Below, piece by piece: positions 21,543-32,699 of a stretch of DNA of 64,000 bases. The stretch is from positions 498,310-562,309 of the forward strand of contig NW_024468510.1 of assembly GCF_001632365.1 (NCBI RefSeq). Direction: 5' to 3'. The position numbers and the translations under genes are program-made. The notes beneath the pieces are model-generated. The model had not been told where the DNA came from. It saw only the letters and a list, made by a program, of their open reading frames with translations, and did no database searches. This DNA comes from Laetiporus sulphureus 93-53. Lineage: Eukaryota > Basidiomycota > Agaricomycetes > Polyporales > Laetiporaceae. The stretch's first letter is position 1, and the number at the start of each line of letters is the position of its first letter.

Positions 21543-22696
21543 CTGTCAGTGTTATGATGGCTTGATGTGATGAAGCATATGCTAGAGCAGAGTCCAGTGC
21601 TGGTACATTGTGCAAATGCATGCAGAGGTTGAGATTTAGATCCCAGAAAAAAATCAGATCACCATGAGACAATTAATGCTAATAGCAAATCAGATCATTG
21701 TATGATCCTATGTGCCCAATATCCACATGACTGCAGTTATGCACTTAACATATGAGCATCATAACAATAATCTCACTAATAATGGTTGCAGAACCTGAAC
21801 CAACAAAAACACACTTACTTGATCAATTTTCACAAAGCAAGTGCTGGAGTTTTCTGTCAAATACAGTGTAGTCCTACAAGTGCTAGTCTCCTGTTTTACA
21901 GTTCTTGCATAAGACAGTGCCAAGGTCAGAGCTGAGAAAACAAGACAAACCTAATGAAGGCTTAGTAGCAGTCAATGACAATGAGGATGCAGGCTGAGTG
22001 TGGATAGATGGATGAGGAAAGTGGGGTGACACCTGGGCATGGGCTGCTGGAAACTATTTATTGTTATTTGCACCAGACTTTGATGTGTTACCATATTGGG
22101 ACAGATTTTCCCATACATTCTGCCTGCCCTAAACCTGCCTTATCAAGCTGCTGATGTAAGCACAATGACATTAGACAGTGTCATTTGTCAACATAAGTAT
22201 TACAGTTCAAATGTTGTGCCCATCTCAACTAGTCTAATAAGACATTGAGTGATAACAGGAAACAGTTTATGGAAATATATGTGTCTTTGACATCAAGACT
22301 TTGTCATATGAGACATTTTGACTGAATTAATGTAAAATCATATGTAATGCATCATTTCTTCACAAAGCACCTGTGCACCACCATTGGGTAATAGGAACTA
22401 AGGCTGTTCAATTTTCAGATTTTAATGGGCCATTTGACTCATTGGCCCAAGTGCCAAGATCATGCACTTGAGCAAGTGTCTACTCTGGGCAAAAGTTTTG
22501 TACACATCTCTTTGCATATTCATGAATGCAAGGTTCCAAGGAGATTAGCTATGTATGTGCTCTGTTCAAGTTTGATGAGTGATTATGAAAAGGTCCACAT
22601 CCTCCATTCAGTAAGCATAAATGCCCAGCATGCAGTTATTCCTGGTGTCAGTGAATTGAACTTGTTCAACAAACTCTAAAAATTGAACAGCACATT
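21533..22696. mobile_element. CpG-free block, probable methylation-decayed transposon relic
   Basis: I read every base of this 1,164-bp stretch and found no CG dinucleotide, while flanking DNA has one every few bases to tens of bases. It is AT-richer and visibly rich in TG and CA, the products of 5-methyl-C deamination at CpG. Methylation of transposons at CpG, and loss of CpG from them, is established in Basidiomycota. No transposase or reverse transcriptase frame survives; the longest ORF (22425-22679, 84 aa) shows no family I know. A 289-bp element with terminal inverted repeats lies inside its right end. An 8-base word differing only by C/T flanks the block (21544-21551 tgtcagtg; 22697-22704 cgtcagtg), a possible target-site duplication. 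Confidence 0.72.
22403..22691. repeat. MITE-like element with 21-bp terminal inverted repeats
   Basis: The left end (22403-22423, gctgttcaattttcagattt plus one base) matches the reverse complement of the right end (22691-22671) at 19 of 21 positions; one mismatch is a C/T transition. Total length is 289 bp. Just inside the left end is a hairpin (tgggcca ... tggccca, about 22425-22448). I see no clean target-site duplication. The size and terminal repeats fit a non-autonomous DNA transposon; the family is unassigned. Confidence 0.55.
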
Positions 22697-23031
22697 CGTC
22701 AGTGAAGTCTTATATAGAAAGGAATGATGGCATAAACTTGCAGTCTGTCAGAGATGTCCATCAGGAGTGGCCGCTCCACGTTTGAAAAGTAAAGACCCAC
22801 TTAATGGCCCTCGCTGATTCCACAGGAGACAATCCAAGGCCAGTATGCTAAGGGCATAAGCAGCCAAAGCCCCTCACAAATACACACAACATAAAAGGTA
22901 AACCTGCGGGAGAGACCAAAATACGAACGTCGTAGTTTCGATGCTTGTCTCTTGCACCAAACAGCTGACTCGGCAAACAGATGTCCAAAATCCAGAATCC
23001 AGATAAATATAACAGCGTCGTATCAGAATGG
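22697..23031. other. Spacer right of the CpG-free block
   Basis: No gene. CpG reappears at 22697. A TATATA-like word at about 22712-22717 could be a TATA element for the minus-strand unknown gene; its CDS now begins more than 1 kb away. Confidence 0.3.
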
Positions 23032-25235
23032 TTACAGCTCATCCCCAATCCTAGTCTCCTCCGACGCCTCCAGAGGCAGGCAAAGCGCCGGGGTCGTCAT
23101 CGTCAACTGGTACTCGCACTTTTCCGGCTCCGCCACCGAGAGGATCTCGTTCTCCGTCCCACAGCTCAGCAATACCTGCGTAAGGCAGACTCTCATGAGC
23201 GGATGCGCACCTCAGACTGCAGGTCGAGCATGTGTTACTCACCGTTACGCTACGGTTCGGTCCGTTCCAGCACTTCGAGCCGCCCGTGTACTTTTGCTTG
23301 CTGTAGTACTCAGGCGAGCCTGGCGTGACTCCCGGGGCATCGTTCCAGGAGGAGAATTTGCTATGTTTCACGCGGATTAGCTGTGTTCCCGCACGATAGA
23401 CTGCAGTGCTCACCCAAGGTTCTGCGAAGCGCCACCCTTGTTCGGTTTCTGTTTCGCATTCTCAAAAAGACATAGCTCGTAAGTGTAACTGGTCCACACG
23501 AAGCGCATCAGCAAGCCGCACATGGATACAAACTGCGTGGCTATAGACGTACTCTCCAAATTCTTTGTCCAGGCACATGCCTTTCAACTTTTTCCACTCG
23601 CCTTCACGGCCGAACCATTGCGGATCGAACAGGTGAGCCAGTTCTTCTTTGGTCTTGTCCAGATCCTTCTGAGCAGACTTCAAGTCACGTTCCGCATCAT
23701 TGAACGTTTTTCGCGCCTTGGAGGTTTCTGCCGCGCATATGTCAGAGTCGGTTATCAAGCAAGAAGGAAGAGCCAAACCTGGCGCTTCACCAGATGTTGT
23801 AATGCCACGAGCGATTCCAATCAGCTCGAGCCACGATACCAGCGTGTTCCTGACAGCTTCGTACTGAGGGAGGATGGCATCGGGGATATATGCAGAAAGA
23901 TTATACACTGACAGAATAGATTAAAAGTGTCTGACGATTGCAGAGGTGTCGACTTACGAACGGAATGAGACGACGTGCCGATATGCTTCTCGTGCTCGAG
24001 CAACAGACTCTCGTAATCAGTCTTGAGCAGGCTATCCAACTCCTTATCAAGCCGCTCTGCAGTCCACATCCCCTCTTCAACCTCGTCCATCTGCTGCTCT
24101 GATACGACTTGGCTTTGTCCGTCAGTCGTCCCGTCCTCTTTCCGCACGTCATTGATGTGAGGGAGCCCTGCGAGAGCTTCCCAGCCGCGAACCGCTTCCA
24201 AAACTGCCATGTCTTGGTAGTTGGGATTATATCCCACCCGTAAGGCATCGAGAATGTCTCCGAGGGCCTTCTCACGCTCGATATGCTTCTTATGTTCCCG
24301 TTGTAGAGATTTCAGTGCGCGGACATGTTCCATAAGCGATATGTACAATGCTGGATTATCAGACCCGTGAGCGCAGACCTTGCGTTGCGATGACAATGGT
24401 GTTATCTCACTCACGAGATTCCTTCTTGTGCTCGAGAGCAGCAGCAGAAAGCGATTCTGACCGATCTAGCAGGTCTATGGATGGCTTCAATAAAAGCTTG
24501 TGGCAGCAAGAGGCCTGTGCTCACCCTTCAACCTCGCGACCTCTTCCTCACGAACAGCAATCTGTTGTTCGGCGGATGCAATCTCCCCTTCAAGTCGCTT
24601 CTTCTCTTTCTTGGCATACGCTACATACAATGAACGAATCTTTGAGCCCTGGGTGACACGGGGTGTCACGCTCGCTCAAACCAGATTTGAAACATTGCTC
24701 TCACCGTCTTACGAACTTTACGTTCCGCTGCTTGTTGCTTCCGCCAAGCTTCACCGACTTCCTTGCAGGTGTTAGGACATACGCCAGGTCGTTCATCCGA
24801 ACCATCGCAGCATTCCGGCTCTTAGATATGAAAGCGTGTCAAGTTATGGTATGGGACAGACACGTTCAATGACCCACCGCACAGTCCGTCTCTTACTCGT
24901 GAACTGGGTATAACTGAACCAATATGGCCCTCATTTTTGCAGTAGAATACAGTGTCTGGACATGCACCGGTACCTGCGAACATCGACTCAGCCACCCAGC
25001 CACGTTTCCAAACGTGTAGTCGCTAACCGGGCTCGTCGCTCCCGTCCGGACAATGGCAGTAGTCATCGTTCACGGCCGCCCATGTTATCGTCTTCGAGCC
25101 ATCAAGGCAAGTCCACGGCGCGGAGCCCAAACCGGGCGATTCATAGCGAGCAAGGAGAGAAGGAAGGACTCCGTATGTCTTCTCGAGACCAGCGAGCGCG
25201 GATGCAGGGAGCGCAAGCAAAAGCCACGGAATCAT
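23032..25235 (-). CDS. GTB1: Glucosidase II beta subunit (PRKCSH-like), ER
   Basis: The start at 25235 gives a signal peptide ([16 protein letters not shown]) followed by [20 protein letters not shown] and PDGSDEPG, the N-terminal LDLa-like PRKCSH domain. A second Cys-rich part ([19 protein letters not shown], then DGSDE) lies near 24900. Long charged coiled coils follow (24650-23500: [38 protein letters not shown]). A C-terminal MRH lectin domain ([47 protein letters not shown]) ends in GDEL at 23032. The gene has roughly ten short introns. Glucosidase II trims glucose from N-glycans in the ER; this subunit retains and activates the catalytic alpha chain. GDEL is a variant of the usual HDEL retrieval signal. 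Confidence 0.93.
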
Positions 25236-25940
25236 GAGTGGCGGACGCGACGTCGACGTGGAAGGCGGGACGCGCTGCCTGCAGGTTAGCTACTCTTTGT
25301 TATCTCGTGACGTGACCCGATCAATCGTCCCATGAAACTGGCCTAAGTGCCTCCGATCAGCCACTTTTGGCAGGCGAGTAAGTTCACCTCCTCCTCCCAC
25401 CGTTACCTGCAAGCCAGCGAGCCACCCTCAGACGTTTCAATCATCTGCTTATATCGATGATATCGTTTTGTTGACTCCGTGACACCCTTACTCCCGCGCA
25501 TTCTCTGATATCCACCTATCGTGATGCTCCGAGCCGAAAAAGACACAACGCACAATTGTCTTGGGCCGCATCTGCACAGGAGCAACTGTGGTGGTGTCGG
25601 CCACTGCATCAGGAGGTTGATTGCGGCCCGTTCCTGAATAGGTATTCAGCGCCACCCTGCGGTGGCAATAAAGACCACAAGGCCCAAGCGGACATCTCGC
25701 TAACCTGGAAACGCCTTGTTGCTTGCATCGAGGCCACACATCGGGGCCGCAACCCTGGGCTGCAGCCACAGCTACGGTGGGTATCTGTCAGTAGAAATAG
25801 CCGTCATGCAGTGCTCCGCTGCATCATCACACAACCGCTCTCCCTCGTGTCTGTGGCGTAGCATCGTGCACACCTTCGAAGACACTGCTGCCACTTTAGA
25901 GTTCTCCAAAGAGATCGACAACTCCCACACGCTTCAGCGA
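25236..25940. other. Intergenic, 0.7 kb
   Basis: No gene supported. It is a head-to-head spacer between the glucosidase II beta gene and the following plus-strand gene, so it should hold both promoters. Overlapping ORFs near 25490-25860 lack domains. Confidence 0.4.
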
Positions 25941-27020
25941 ATGAATCTATTGAAGAAGACATCACGATCAAGGGCGAGGTCTGTACTCTCCTCTCCATTT
26001 TTTCTGCCCAACATTGGCTGACTAAAACGGCTCTTCTTCAGCTCTGTCTCTGGTCCTTCTGAAGAGCGCGACCATCCTCGGTCTGAGAAATCCAAAGGCG
26101 GGCTTCAACGTCGTGCGAGTTCACGCTCACACAAACGCTCGATCAAAACTGATGACATCAGCGTCCCGTTCACGCCACAGCTAGATGGCCGGGACCGTCT
26201 CAGTCCCTCCTTAGAGCTTTCAAGGACGACCGAAGCGGTGCGTCCGCGTGGACTATCTCTGGATGAGTCTGCTCAGGGACAGCCTATGCGCCCCACTTTC
26301 AAATCGAGTAAAACGACACCGCCCGGCCATGTCGTGTTTGCCGATGCAGCATCCTCCAGACAACTGTCCCCGCCACCTTCCTCCTCAATGTCTAATTATC
26401 GCTCCACAAGCTCATTAAACTTGCCATTGAAGACCGCGAGTATGAAATCTCTTCCGATGTTTGAATTCGAGCATGGTCCCCGCGGAATGAAGAATGCAGT
26501 TTGGGACCGTCTGTCACCCAAGGACAAGAAGCAACTCTACGAGAAGTATACGAAGGACGAACAATACCCCCCGGAGATAGAAGAGCAAAGAAAGTCTCTG
26601 ACAGGCCTTTCTGGCGATGGTCCAGACTGCAGCCCTGTAGAGCCGCATGTATACTGGGACAGGTTGAAATACGTCCTTCTCATCATGACCGCTCATGCTG
26701 ACCGTATGTTGTCAAGGGTCACATCTCCAGCGGCATCCAGGCAATATAGCTCAACGAGTACTGGTGCAGAAAGTCGGCAGCACGATGATCGGAAACGCAC
26801 AGGACGGCATGGTCTTGATGCCGCAGAAATCGAGCGGGCATCTCCACTGCGGCATAGCCACCGAGGGCAAGCGTCCACAGACAAAAATGACGGCGGCGAG
26901 TGGGAGTACCGTCGACAACAAGGCGATGTCCTCAACATGTACATCCCGCCCACAAGACCAAGGAGAACCAGAGTCCGACCTGAGGTCTCGGACGCGTACG
27001 GCTCTCCAAAGGCCAGTTAA
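25941..27020 (+). CDS. Unknown Ser/Arg-rich protein
   Basis: Two exons, 25941-25978 and 26042-27020, encode 338 aa. The 63-bp intron (GTCTGT to TTCAG, with GGCTGACTAA upstream of the acceptor) joins in phase. The N-terminus is basic and Ser-rich (MNLLKKTSRSRASSVSG). A conserved-looking island lies near residues 170-235: MFEFEHGPRGMKNAVWDRL, SPKDKKQLYEKYTKDEQYPP, then EPHVYWDRLKYVLLIM. The C-terminal part is charged and disordered. I recognise no family. The island, with its Trp and Tyr residues and charged helix, suggests a small protein-interaction domain, but no function can be assigned. A further short intron near 26700 is possible. Confidence 0.6.
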
Positions 27021-27479
27021 TGCGCTAAGCGTGTCGGTATCATTATACCGTCTCATGACGATTGCGATGGATATTCGTCTCCCTGCTCAGCAGATTTGGG
27101 GGACGATGGAAGACCTTTTTGTATTATTGCACGGGATCCGGACATTCCAGCTCATTTCTATGATACCTTTCTGGATTTAGGAACTTGGATTGGATATACT
27201 TATGCTCACATATGGATGGATGAAATTGATACCTACATTCTACGCAATTCCACTTCGAGGCTTTGAGTGACAGCGAACACGGTATGCTGGCTTTGAGTTC
27301 ATCGAAGTGCGCCTTTCACCCTCCTGGCTGCCATAGGGCATAGGGCCACTTTGGGCCACTGCTTCTGCCACATGTACAAACGCCCATGTTCAAACACCGC
27401 TCGGCGTCCTCCGGTTCTCCATAGCTGGACACCGGTAGGCCCTCAGCGATCACAGCAGCTACGAGAGGCCATCAAGACA
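27021..27479. other. Intergenic, RPS25 promoter region
   Basis: No gene. The last 200 bp should include the ribosomal protein promoter. A duplicated word 'agggccactttgggccact' occurs near 27342-27360. No element can be named with confidence. Confidence 0.35.
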
Positions 27480-28000
27480 ATGGTAAGTTTATAGTTCTTG
27501 ACAGAAGAGCAGAATTCCCGTTGCAGAACCCATTGACGTGGCTAGATGCTGCAGTTTCGTCGCTGTCAATGCTGGATGCGACGGATATCGCTCGGATAAC
27601 ACTTTCAACTGGATACTGATCCGACGCCTTTTCAGGCTAAAGCTAAGGGAGCTCCCACGTCGTCCAGCGGCGGCAAAGCCGCGAAGAAGAAGAAGTGGTC
27701 CAAGGGAAAGGTCAAGGACAAGGCGCAGCATGCCGTCATCCTTGACAAGCCCACTTTCGACCGCATCATGAAGGAGGTCCCCACCTTCCGATTCATTAGC
27801 CAAAGCATCCTCATCGAGCGGCTAAAAATCAATGGGAGCTTGGCGCGGGTAGCCATCGCGCATCTCGAGAAGGAGGGCCTGATCAAGCGGATTGTGCACC
27901 ACAGCGGCCAGTTGATCTACAGTGTGTATTTTACGGATCGGTCTCGGTGCTATGGCTCATGCGTTTTGCAGCACGGGCAACGGGTGGTGGCTCGGATTGA
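27480..28000 (+). CDS. RPS25: 40S ribosomal protein eS25
   Basis: Three exons, 27480-27482 (the ATG alone), 27636-27921 and 27972-28000, encode 105 aa, the usual fungal length. Family text: [65 protein letters not shown]. The last 50-bp intron (GTGTGT to TGCAG) restores the ending [12 protein letters not shown]. eS25 is a small-subunit protein near the decoding head, known for roles in IRES-driven initiation. The 153-bp first intron, directly after the start codon, is the longest in this gene; such introns often carry expression signals or snoRNAs, but I could not identify one. Confidence 0.95.
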
Positions 28001-28698
28001 TCTCGTGCTTTCGTCTACTTCTGCTATACTCGCTATTTCGCATGCTCGCCCAGGCCGCATATGTATCCTCATTGCCAATAAAACATGCCATGCCATGCCA
28101 TGCCCGCATCATTCACATCTGAATCTCCTGTGATGACACGACAAGATATCTGCATTCTTGGTCTCGGGTATACAATAACCCAAATGTGCTCCTTTTCAAT
28201 GCGCGGTGAGGCTGTTTGTGGGCGATGTGACTGACGTGTATCTCGTCCAGATCGGCGGAACCACTGCGAACGGATCGGACACCTGTTTTGATTCCTCCCT
28301 GCGGATCCAACTTTTGGCAATGTTAGGGCCTTTAGCCTGTTGTTCCTCCTTCGGACCCCACGATGCGCATGTCATTTACATAGCGAGAAAGGAGGTGCTT
28401 GCCGCAGGCGATCGTTGGTTATTGATCTTGTATCCGGCATCCTTCAGCCTGCAGGTGGTTAGACGCCCCTCATGAGGCATCGGCGCGGATACGAAGTGAG
28501 TGCGTTCCCGTCGTCCTCGCTATTTTCGGATATAGCTGCTCGGATATGTAACGTTTCAGTATAGACCCAGGACAGACAACGTGATGCGCTCATCCTTGGC
28601 CCGAAGTATATAAGGAGGCCTGCCGTTCTCGCTAGGCCACAGTCTTGCGAGTTCTCCGCATTCACTAAATAATCGTTGACTTCATCGTATTCGTCAGA
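28001..28698. other. Intergenic with a short CATGC repeat
   Basis: No gene. A short tandem pentamer (catgc, about four copies) lies near 28083-28103 in the RPS25 3' flank. The right part is the promoter of the following cyclin gene; 'tatataagg' near 28606-28614 is a plausible TATA element about 85 bp upstream of its ATG. Confidence 0.4.
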
Positions 28699-29672
28699 AT
28701 GGGTGGTTTCGACGCATTCCGCTGGGAGTCGTCTGCCCACGACCCAGAGATCGAAAGCCTTGCCTCGGTACCCGTCGACCGTTTAGCCGGTAAAGTACCT
28801 TTGTGTATCTGCTGTTATATTGGACTCATCTTTTCGTCAGCACATGCCGTAGACTACATCATGGACGTTGTCTGCCATGATGCCCTTAAGACCGCTTGCC
28901 ACCATGCACACAACACTGCCCTCTTAAATACCCTGCTCCGACGCATCCTTGAGGATGCCGAAGTTTCGACGGCGGTGGTGCTCGTCGCCCTTTCCTATGT
29001 CAAGAGGGCATTGGTGAGGTCTGTCATCAAGGCACGACGATGGCAGTGTGAGAGGATGTTTATTGGTGCGCTGATGCTCGCCCACAAGGTATGTTGGAGA
29101 AACCGCGTCATGAAGGCCTAACTGACTCAATTGGTCAGTATATCAACGATACGCCATTCGCGACATATTTCGGAGTGTACGTTGCCGGCAGTTTCAAGCG
29201 ACATGAGCTCAGCGCATTGGAGCGCGACTTCCTCACGCTCATCGACTACGACCTCTGTCCGTCGAGCGAAGAGCTCTATGCTCATTATGATCCCCTCATG
29301 GAGCTCTGCGTCCGCAGGCCTGTAATGCTGTTGGCTCAGACATCTCTAATTACCCCTCCACCTACCCCGCTCACTCCTCCGCGCATAGAGCAGATTACGA
29401 TGCGCACGCCATCGACACAGCTTACCCCAGTTTATGACCCTCCGATGGCTTTCAGTCTGTGCCCGTCGTGTCAAACGCAATATACCATACCTGTCGTTGC
29501 ATCGCCCAAGATTGCAATTCTCAGAGGACGCCGTTCGACTTCGTTGGAGCCTCAGCCAGTGGTTGACGCGAGCATCGAGCGATATAGCTCCAGATCGTCG
29601 CGTGTTTACCGGCCGTACCCTCAAGCAAGATACAATTGTGCGATCATCGCCGGCGACGTGTGGCAACGGTGA
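28699..29672 (+). CDS. Pcl/Pho80-like cyclin, short form
   Basis: Three exons, 28699-28789, 28841-29088 and 29139-29672, give 290 aa with phases in order; introns are 51 and 50 bp. The cyclin box shows VSTAVVLVALSYVKRAL, WQCERMFIGALMLAHKYIND, then SFKRHELSALERDFLTLID and YDLCPSSEELYAHY. This layout (box of about 130 aa, short N-terminus) resembles Pcl1/Pcl2-type cyclins that partner Pho85-like CDKs. The C-terminal 100 residues are Pro/Ser-rich with several SP/TP-like sites (TPPPTPLTPP) and a CxxC pair (LCPSCQTQ). It is one of three cyclins of this class in the window. Confidence 0.85.
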
Positions 29673-30534
29673 TTGGAGTGGCAGAGGAGAAGTTGGTGGG
29701 CAAGGTCTGATAGCGCCTCGGGTGTTGCATTCGGTAATGCACTCTGTTAACCATTGGTGTGATTTGTGCTGGCACGACTGCCTTTGTAAGGCCCCTGCCC
29801 TTGGTCATACAGAATCGACTGCGCAACGGTCTGTCGTTTTTCGGGCTACTACAATGGACAAAAATGACCTCTTACGTACCATATGCTTCAAGGACTATGT
29901 ACTCCGCTCAATTAGAGCCTGTCTAAGCAATCGATAATGCAGCAGTTATACCGAGGTTTTTCTCGCAGGCCTGTTGTCGATGAGTAACCCTTTCAGAATG
30001 GAAGTGTGTGTACTATAATCGCGCCAGCCAAGGGCGCGTGTCTGCGGCATGTCGGTCTGGACTCCCATCAGCTGGCGCTCCTGTTCTGTGACCTTCATCG
30101 TTGCAATGTTCCCGACGTTTGCCTCTGGCAATTAGGGCGAGGCTATCATCCGAATGTGTTCTTCTCGGGCTGAATTTTATTGATGTGTAGCTATTCCATG
30201 GCGAACTTGGCGCACCTTGTGACTACAACACCTTGAGTTGCCAGACAAGGTTATTCGGAACCTCACTGTATCGTGAGCCGAATCATGACATATACGTTAT
30301 GGCCCGTACGTACTGAGCTACAGCCGAGTATATCGTGGATCCTGAGTTCCCACATCAACGCTTAATTGCCTTCCTTACGCCCACAGAAGATAACACGGCA
30401 CAAGCAACACGTGTGACGAACGCTTCTTGCGGTTTTAAAACGAGCCGTCATGCTGGCATTACCATCATTCTCTTAGATATCTAACCCCCTCTGAAGCTCG
30501 CCCTAGCCCATCCGCAGCCAATCTCGCTTTTGCA
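29673..30534. other. Intergenic, 0.86 kb
   Basis: No gene seen. It contains the 3' flank of the cyclin gene and the promoter of the EEP gene. Short ORFs only. Confidence 0.5.
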
Positions 30535-31635
30535 ATGAAATTGACCAGGGTCGATAGGCTTCTTAAATGGCTCGCCTCAAAAAGGGCTCCGTCGATTCAA
30601 ACAACCATAGATCGCACACGGCAAGCCCCATTGAAGAGACCGACAGACCGTATCTGGCCAGTGGCACCATACTACTTTAAACAGGCATCACGCTACTTCA
30701 AACAGAGTGGATGGCAACCTGCTAGGGAAGATCATGGGTCGTCCATGGAATCCTTAAATGCTCCCACCTCTCTCCGACTTCTTACGTGGAACGTCAACTT
30801 TTTTCAACCAAATGCCGAAGAGCGGCTGAGCTGCGCGCTCGCACATATATCCAGGCACCTTTCAATACCCCCGGATTCCACCACTGAGATTCCTGTGGGC
30901 ACGCCCACACCTTTTCCGTGCTGCATTCTCCTACAAGAGATCAGCGTCAAAATGTTCTCTGCATTGCTCTCATATAAATGGATTCGTGAGCACTTCTTCA
31001 TCATCCCTGGTCATCCGGAAGACTGGCCCAGTTCGAAGTATGGGACGGTCACGCTCGTCTCACACAGCGTGCCTTTACTCGACGCGCAATCCCTGGAATT
31101 CGGGAATTCTATAACGGGTAGGACTGCACTGCTCGTGGACGTGCTGGTTGGACGCTCCGACACACGAGCAGAATACGGTGGCTCTGCCCACGAGACATCG
31201 GCTCCTGCTGTCTTGCGCATAGGCAACCTGCACCTGGAGTCAATGTCTCAGGGTAGCAGTAAGCGGCCAGCGCAGCTCGAAGCTGCAGGGAGATTGTTGA
31301 GGAATCCGAGCGTCGTTGCTGGGATTTTGGCGGGAGACATGAACTCGATCAGCCCGAGCGACGCTGACATCCATCGTCTTGCAGGACTGGAGGATGCGTA
31401 CGAGGGTGGAGAAGATGACGTACTGGGTCACACATGGGGATATCAGTCTGAACGGCGATCAAAACGTTCCAGATTGGACAAGATATTCTATACTGCCAAC
31501 ACTCCTATATGGATAGAGGATCCCCAGAGAGTCGGCGTTGGTTTAAAGACAAAGCGAGGGCAGTGGGTCAGTGACCATTATGGCCTCATAACGACGGTTC
31601 GGCTCAAAGACATCATCAAGGCAAATTCATTGTGA
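30535..31635 (+). CDS. Endonuclease/exonuclease/phosphatase (EEP) family protein, TDP2-like
   Basis: A single uninterrupted exon of 366 aa. All EEP catalytic motifs are in order: RLLTWNVNFF (about 81-90), ILLQEIS (131-137, the metal-binding Glu), NLHLES (231-236), GDMNS (267-271), RLDKIFY (313-319) and SDHYGL (346-351). Spacing and the 'TWNxN ... LQE ... GDxN ... SDH' pattern fit TDP2-like 5'-tyrosyl-DNA phosphodiesterases, which remove topoisomerase II from DNA ends. Other EEP phosphodiesterases remain possible. The N-terminal 75 residues are basic and could be a targeting sequence (MKLTRVDRLLKWLASKRAP). A decayed relative follows 1.1 kb downstream on the same strand. Lack of introns is unusual here. 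Confidence 0.85.
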   Translation: MKLTRVDRLLKWLASKRAPSIQTTIDRTRQAPLKRPTDRIWPVAPYYFKQASRYFKQSGWQPAREDHGSSMESLNAPTSLRLLTWNVNFFQPNAEERLSCALAHISRHLSIPPDSTTEIPVGTPTPFPCCILLQEISVKMFSALLSYKWIREHFFIIPGHPEDWPSSKYGTVTLVSHSVPLLDAQSLEFGNSITGRTALLVDVLVGRSDTRAEYGGSAHETSAPAVLRIGNLHLESMSQGSSKRPAQLEAAGRLLRNPSVVAGILAGDMNSISPSDADIHRLAGLEDAYEGGEDDVLGHTWGYQSERRSKRSRLDKIFYTANTPIWIEDPQRVGVGLKTKRGQWVSDHYGLITTVRLKDIIKANSL

Positions 31636-32699
31636 AGTCATTGCGGAACCGCATAATCACCCACACGCGCCACGCGACTTGAATTCTTGTAAGCTAACTT
31701 CTCTTGACTTTGAGACACGCTTCTCATTGATTCCTGCCCTCAGCTTGTAGTCGAGCCCGAGTAGGATTCCGTACAACGGCCATGCGACGTGGACTTTTCA
31801 GGGACCCTGTGCTGCCGTGTATGTGTATGAGCGTCGGATTGTGCAGCCCCGCTCTGTGATGCGGCAAAGTACCTCCAAAATTGGGTCGAACAATTCTATA
31901 CGGAGGTGTACGTCATATACATGTAGACTGGCCCGACAAACGTTCTCTCCGTCGTTTGGGCTTGCCACCCCACAGGCATGAGGTGTCACAGATGCCTTGC
32001 TATCTGGTCCCACAACTCGCCAATGCGTCTGTTCCTCGGTCTCTGTGTTCCAATCAAATCAGGAGGGTGAGCGAAATACTTGCCTACTGACATACTTCTG
32101 CCGTGTTCGGGATTGCTACTCTTCACTCACCTCGACCGCATGCTGCCATGAACAGTGCTGTTCCTACTGTTTCGCAGTCTCCCGAGTCCCGAGTCCCTGT
32201 TCGAGGAAATATCTCTACCTATTGCAAGTTATCAATGCTGACAAGGTAACAAAGCAGGTCAAAGTCATACAAAGGAAGCCACGACTGACTTCATAGAAAC
32301 GTCACACTGAGGCTCCTCAGACACTTGATACAATATGCATATAGGAAAGTATTAATTTGTCTTCTGGGACAGAACACACGTCCGGCTTCTCCGAGAGTAT
32401 TGCAAATCGTTTCCGTACTGCTGGCTTCTATTCTCTATCGCCGTGGTGCTTCCCCGACTATGTCCTCAACGAAACGGTCAACGTCCCTTTTCAAGGTGCG
32501 GCAAAATCCACGGGTGCATCCTTATACTTGCCCGTAGAGGTCAGTGTCATGTTCGGCTGGATAGTCTCGGTCGTAGACTCAGTGAGAGCTGCCTAGGTTC
32601 GCGCGAAAAAAGTCTCTCTCCATGTATCTTTGACTTTTAGCAGCGGCATCACTGCGTGTCGCTTCACGACTCGTTGGCTGCCACAAACGCGGCCCGTTT
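31636..32699. other. Intergenic, 1.1 kb
   Basis: No intact gene. Part of it (about 32350-32640) may be the unrecognisable 5' part of the EEP pseudogene that follows; I could not align it convincingly. Confidence 0.4.

Noticed and set aside
22425..22679. 84-aa ORF in the CpG-free block as a gene
   Set aside because: No family match, no splice partners, overlaps the TIR element, and composition follows the decayed repeat.
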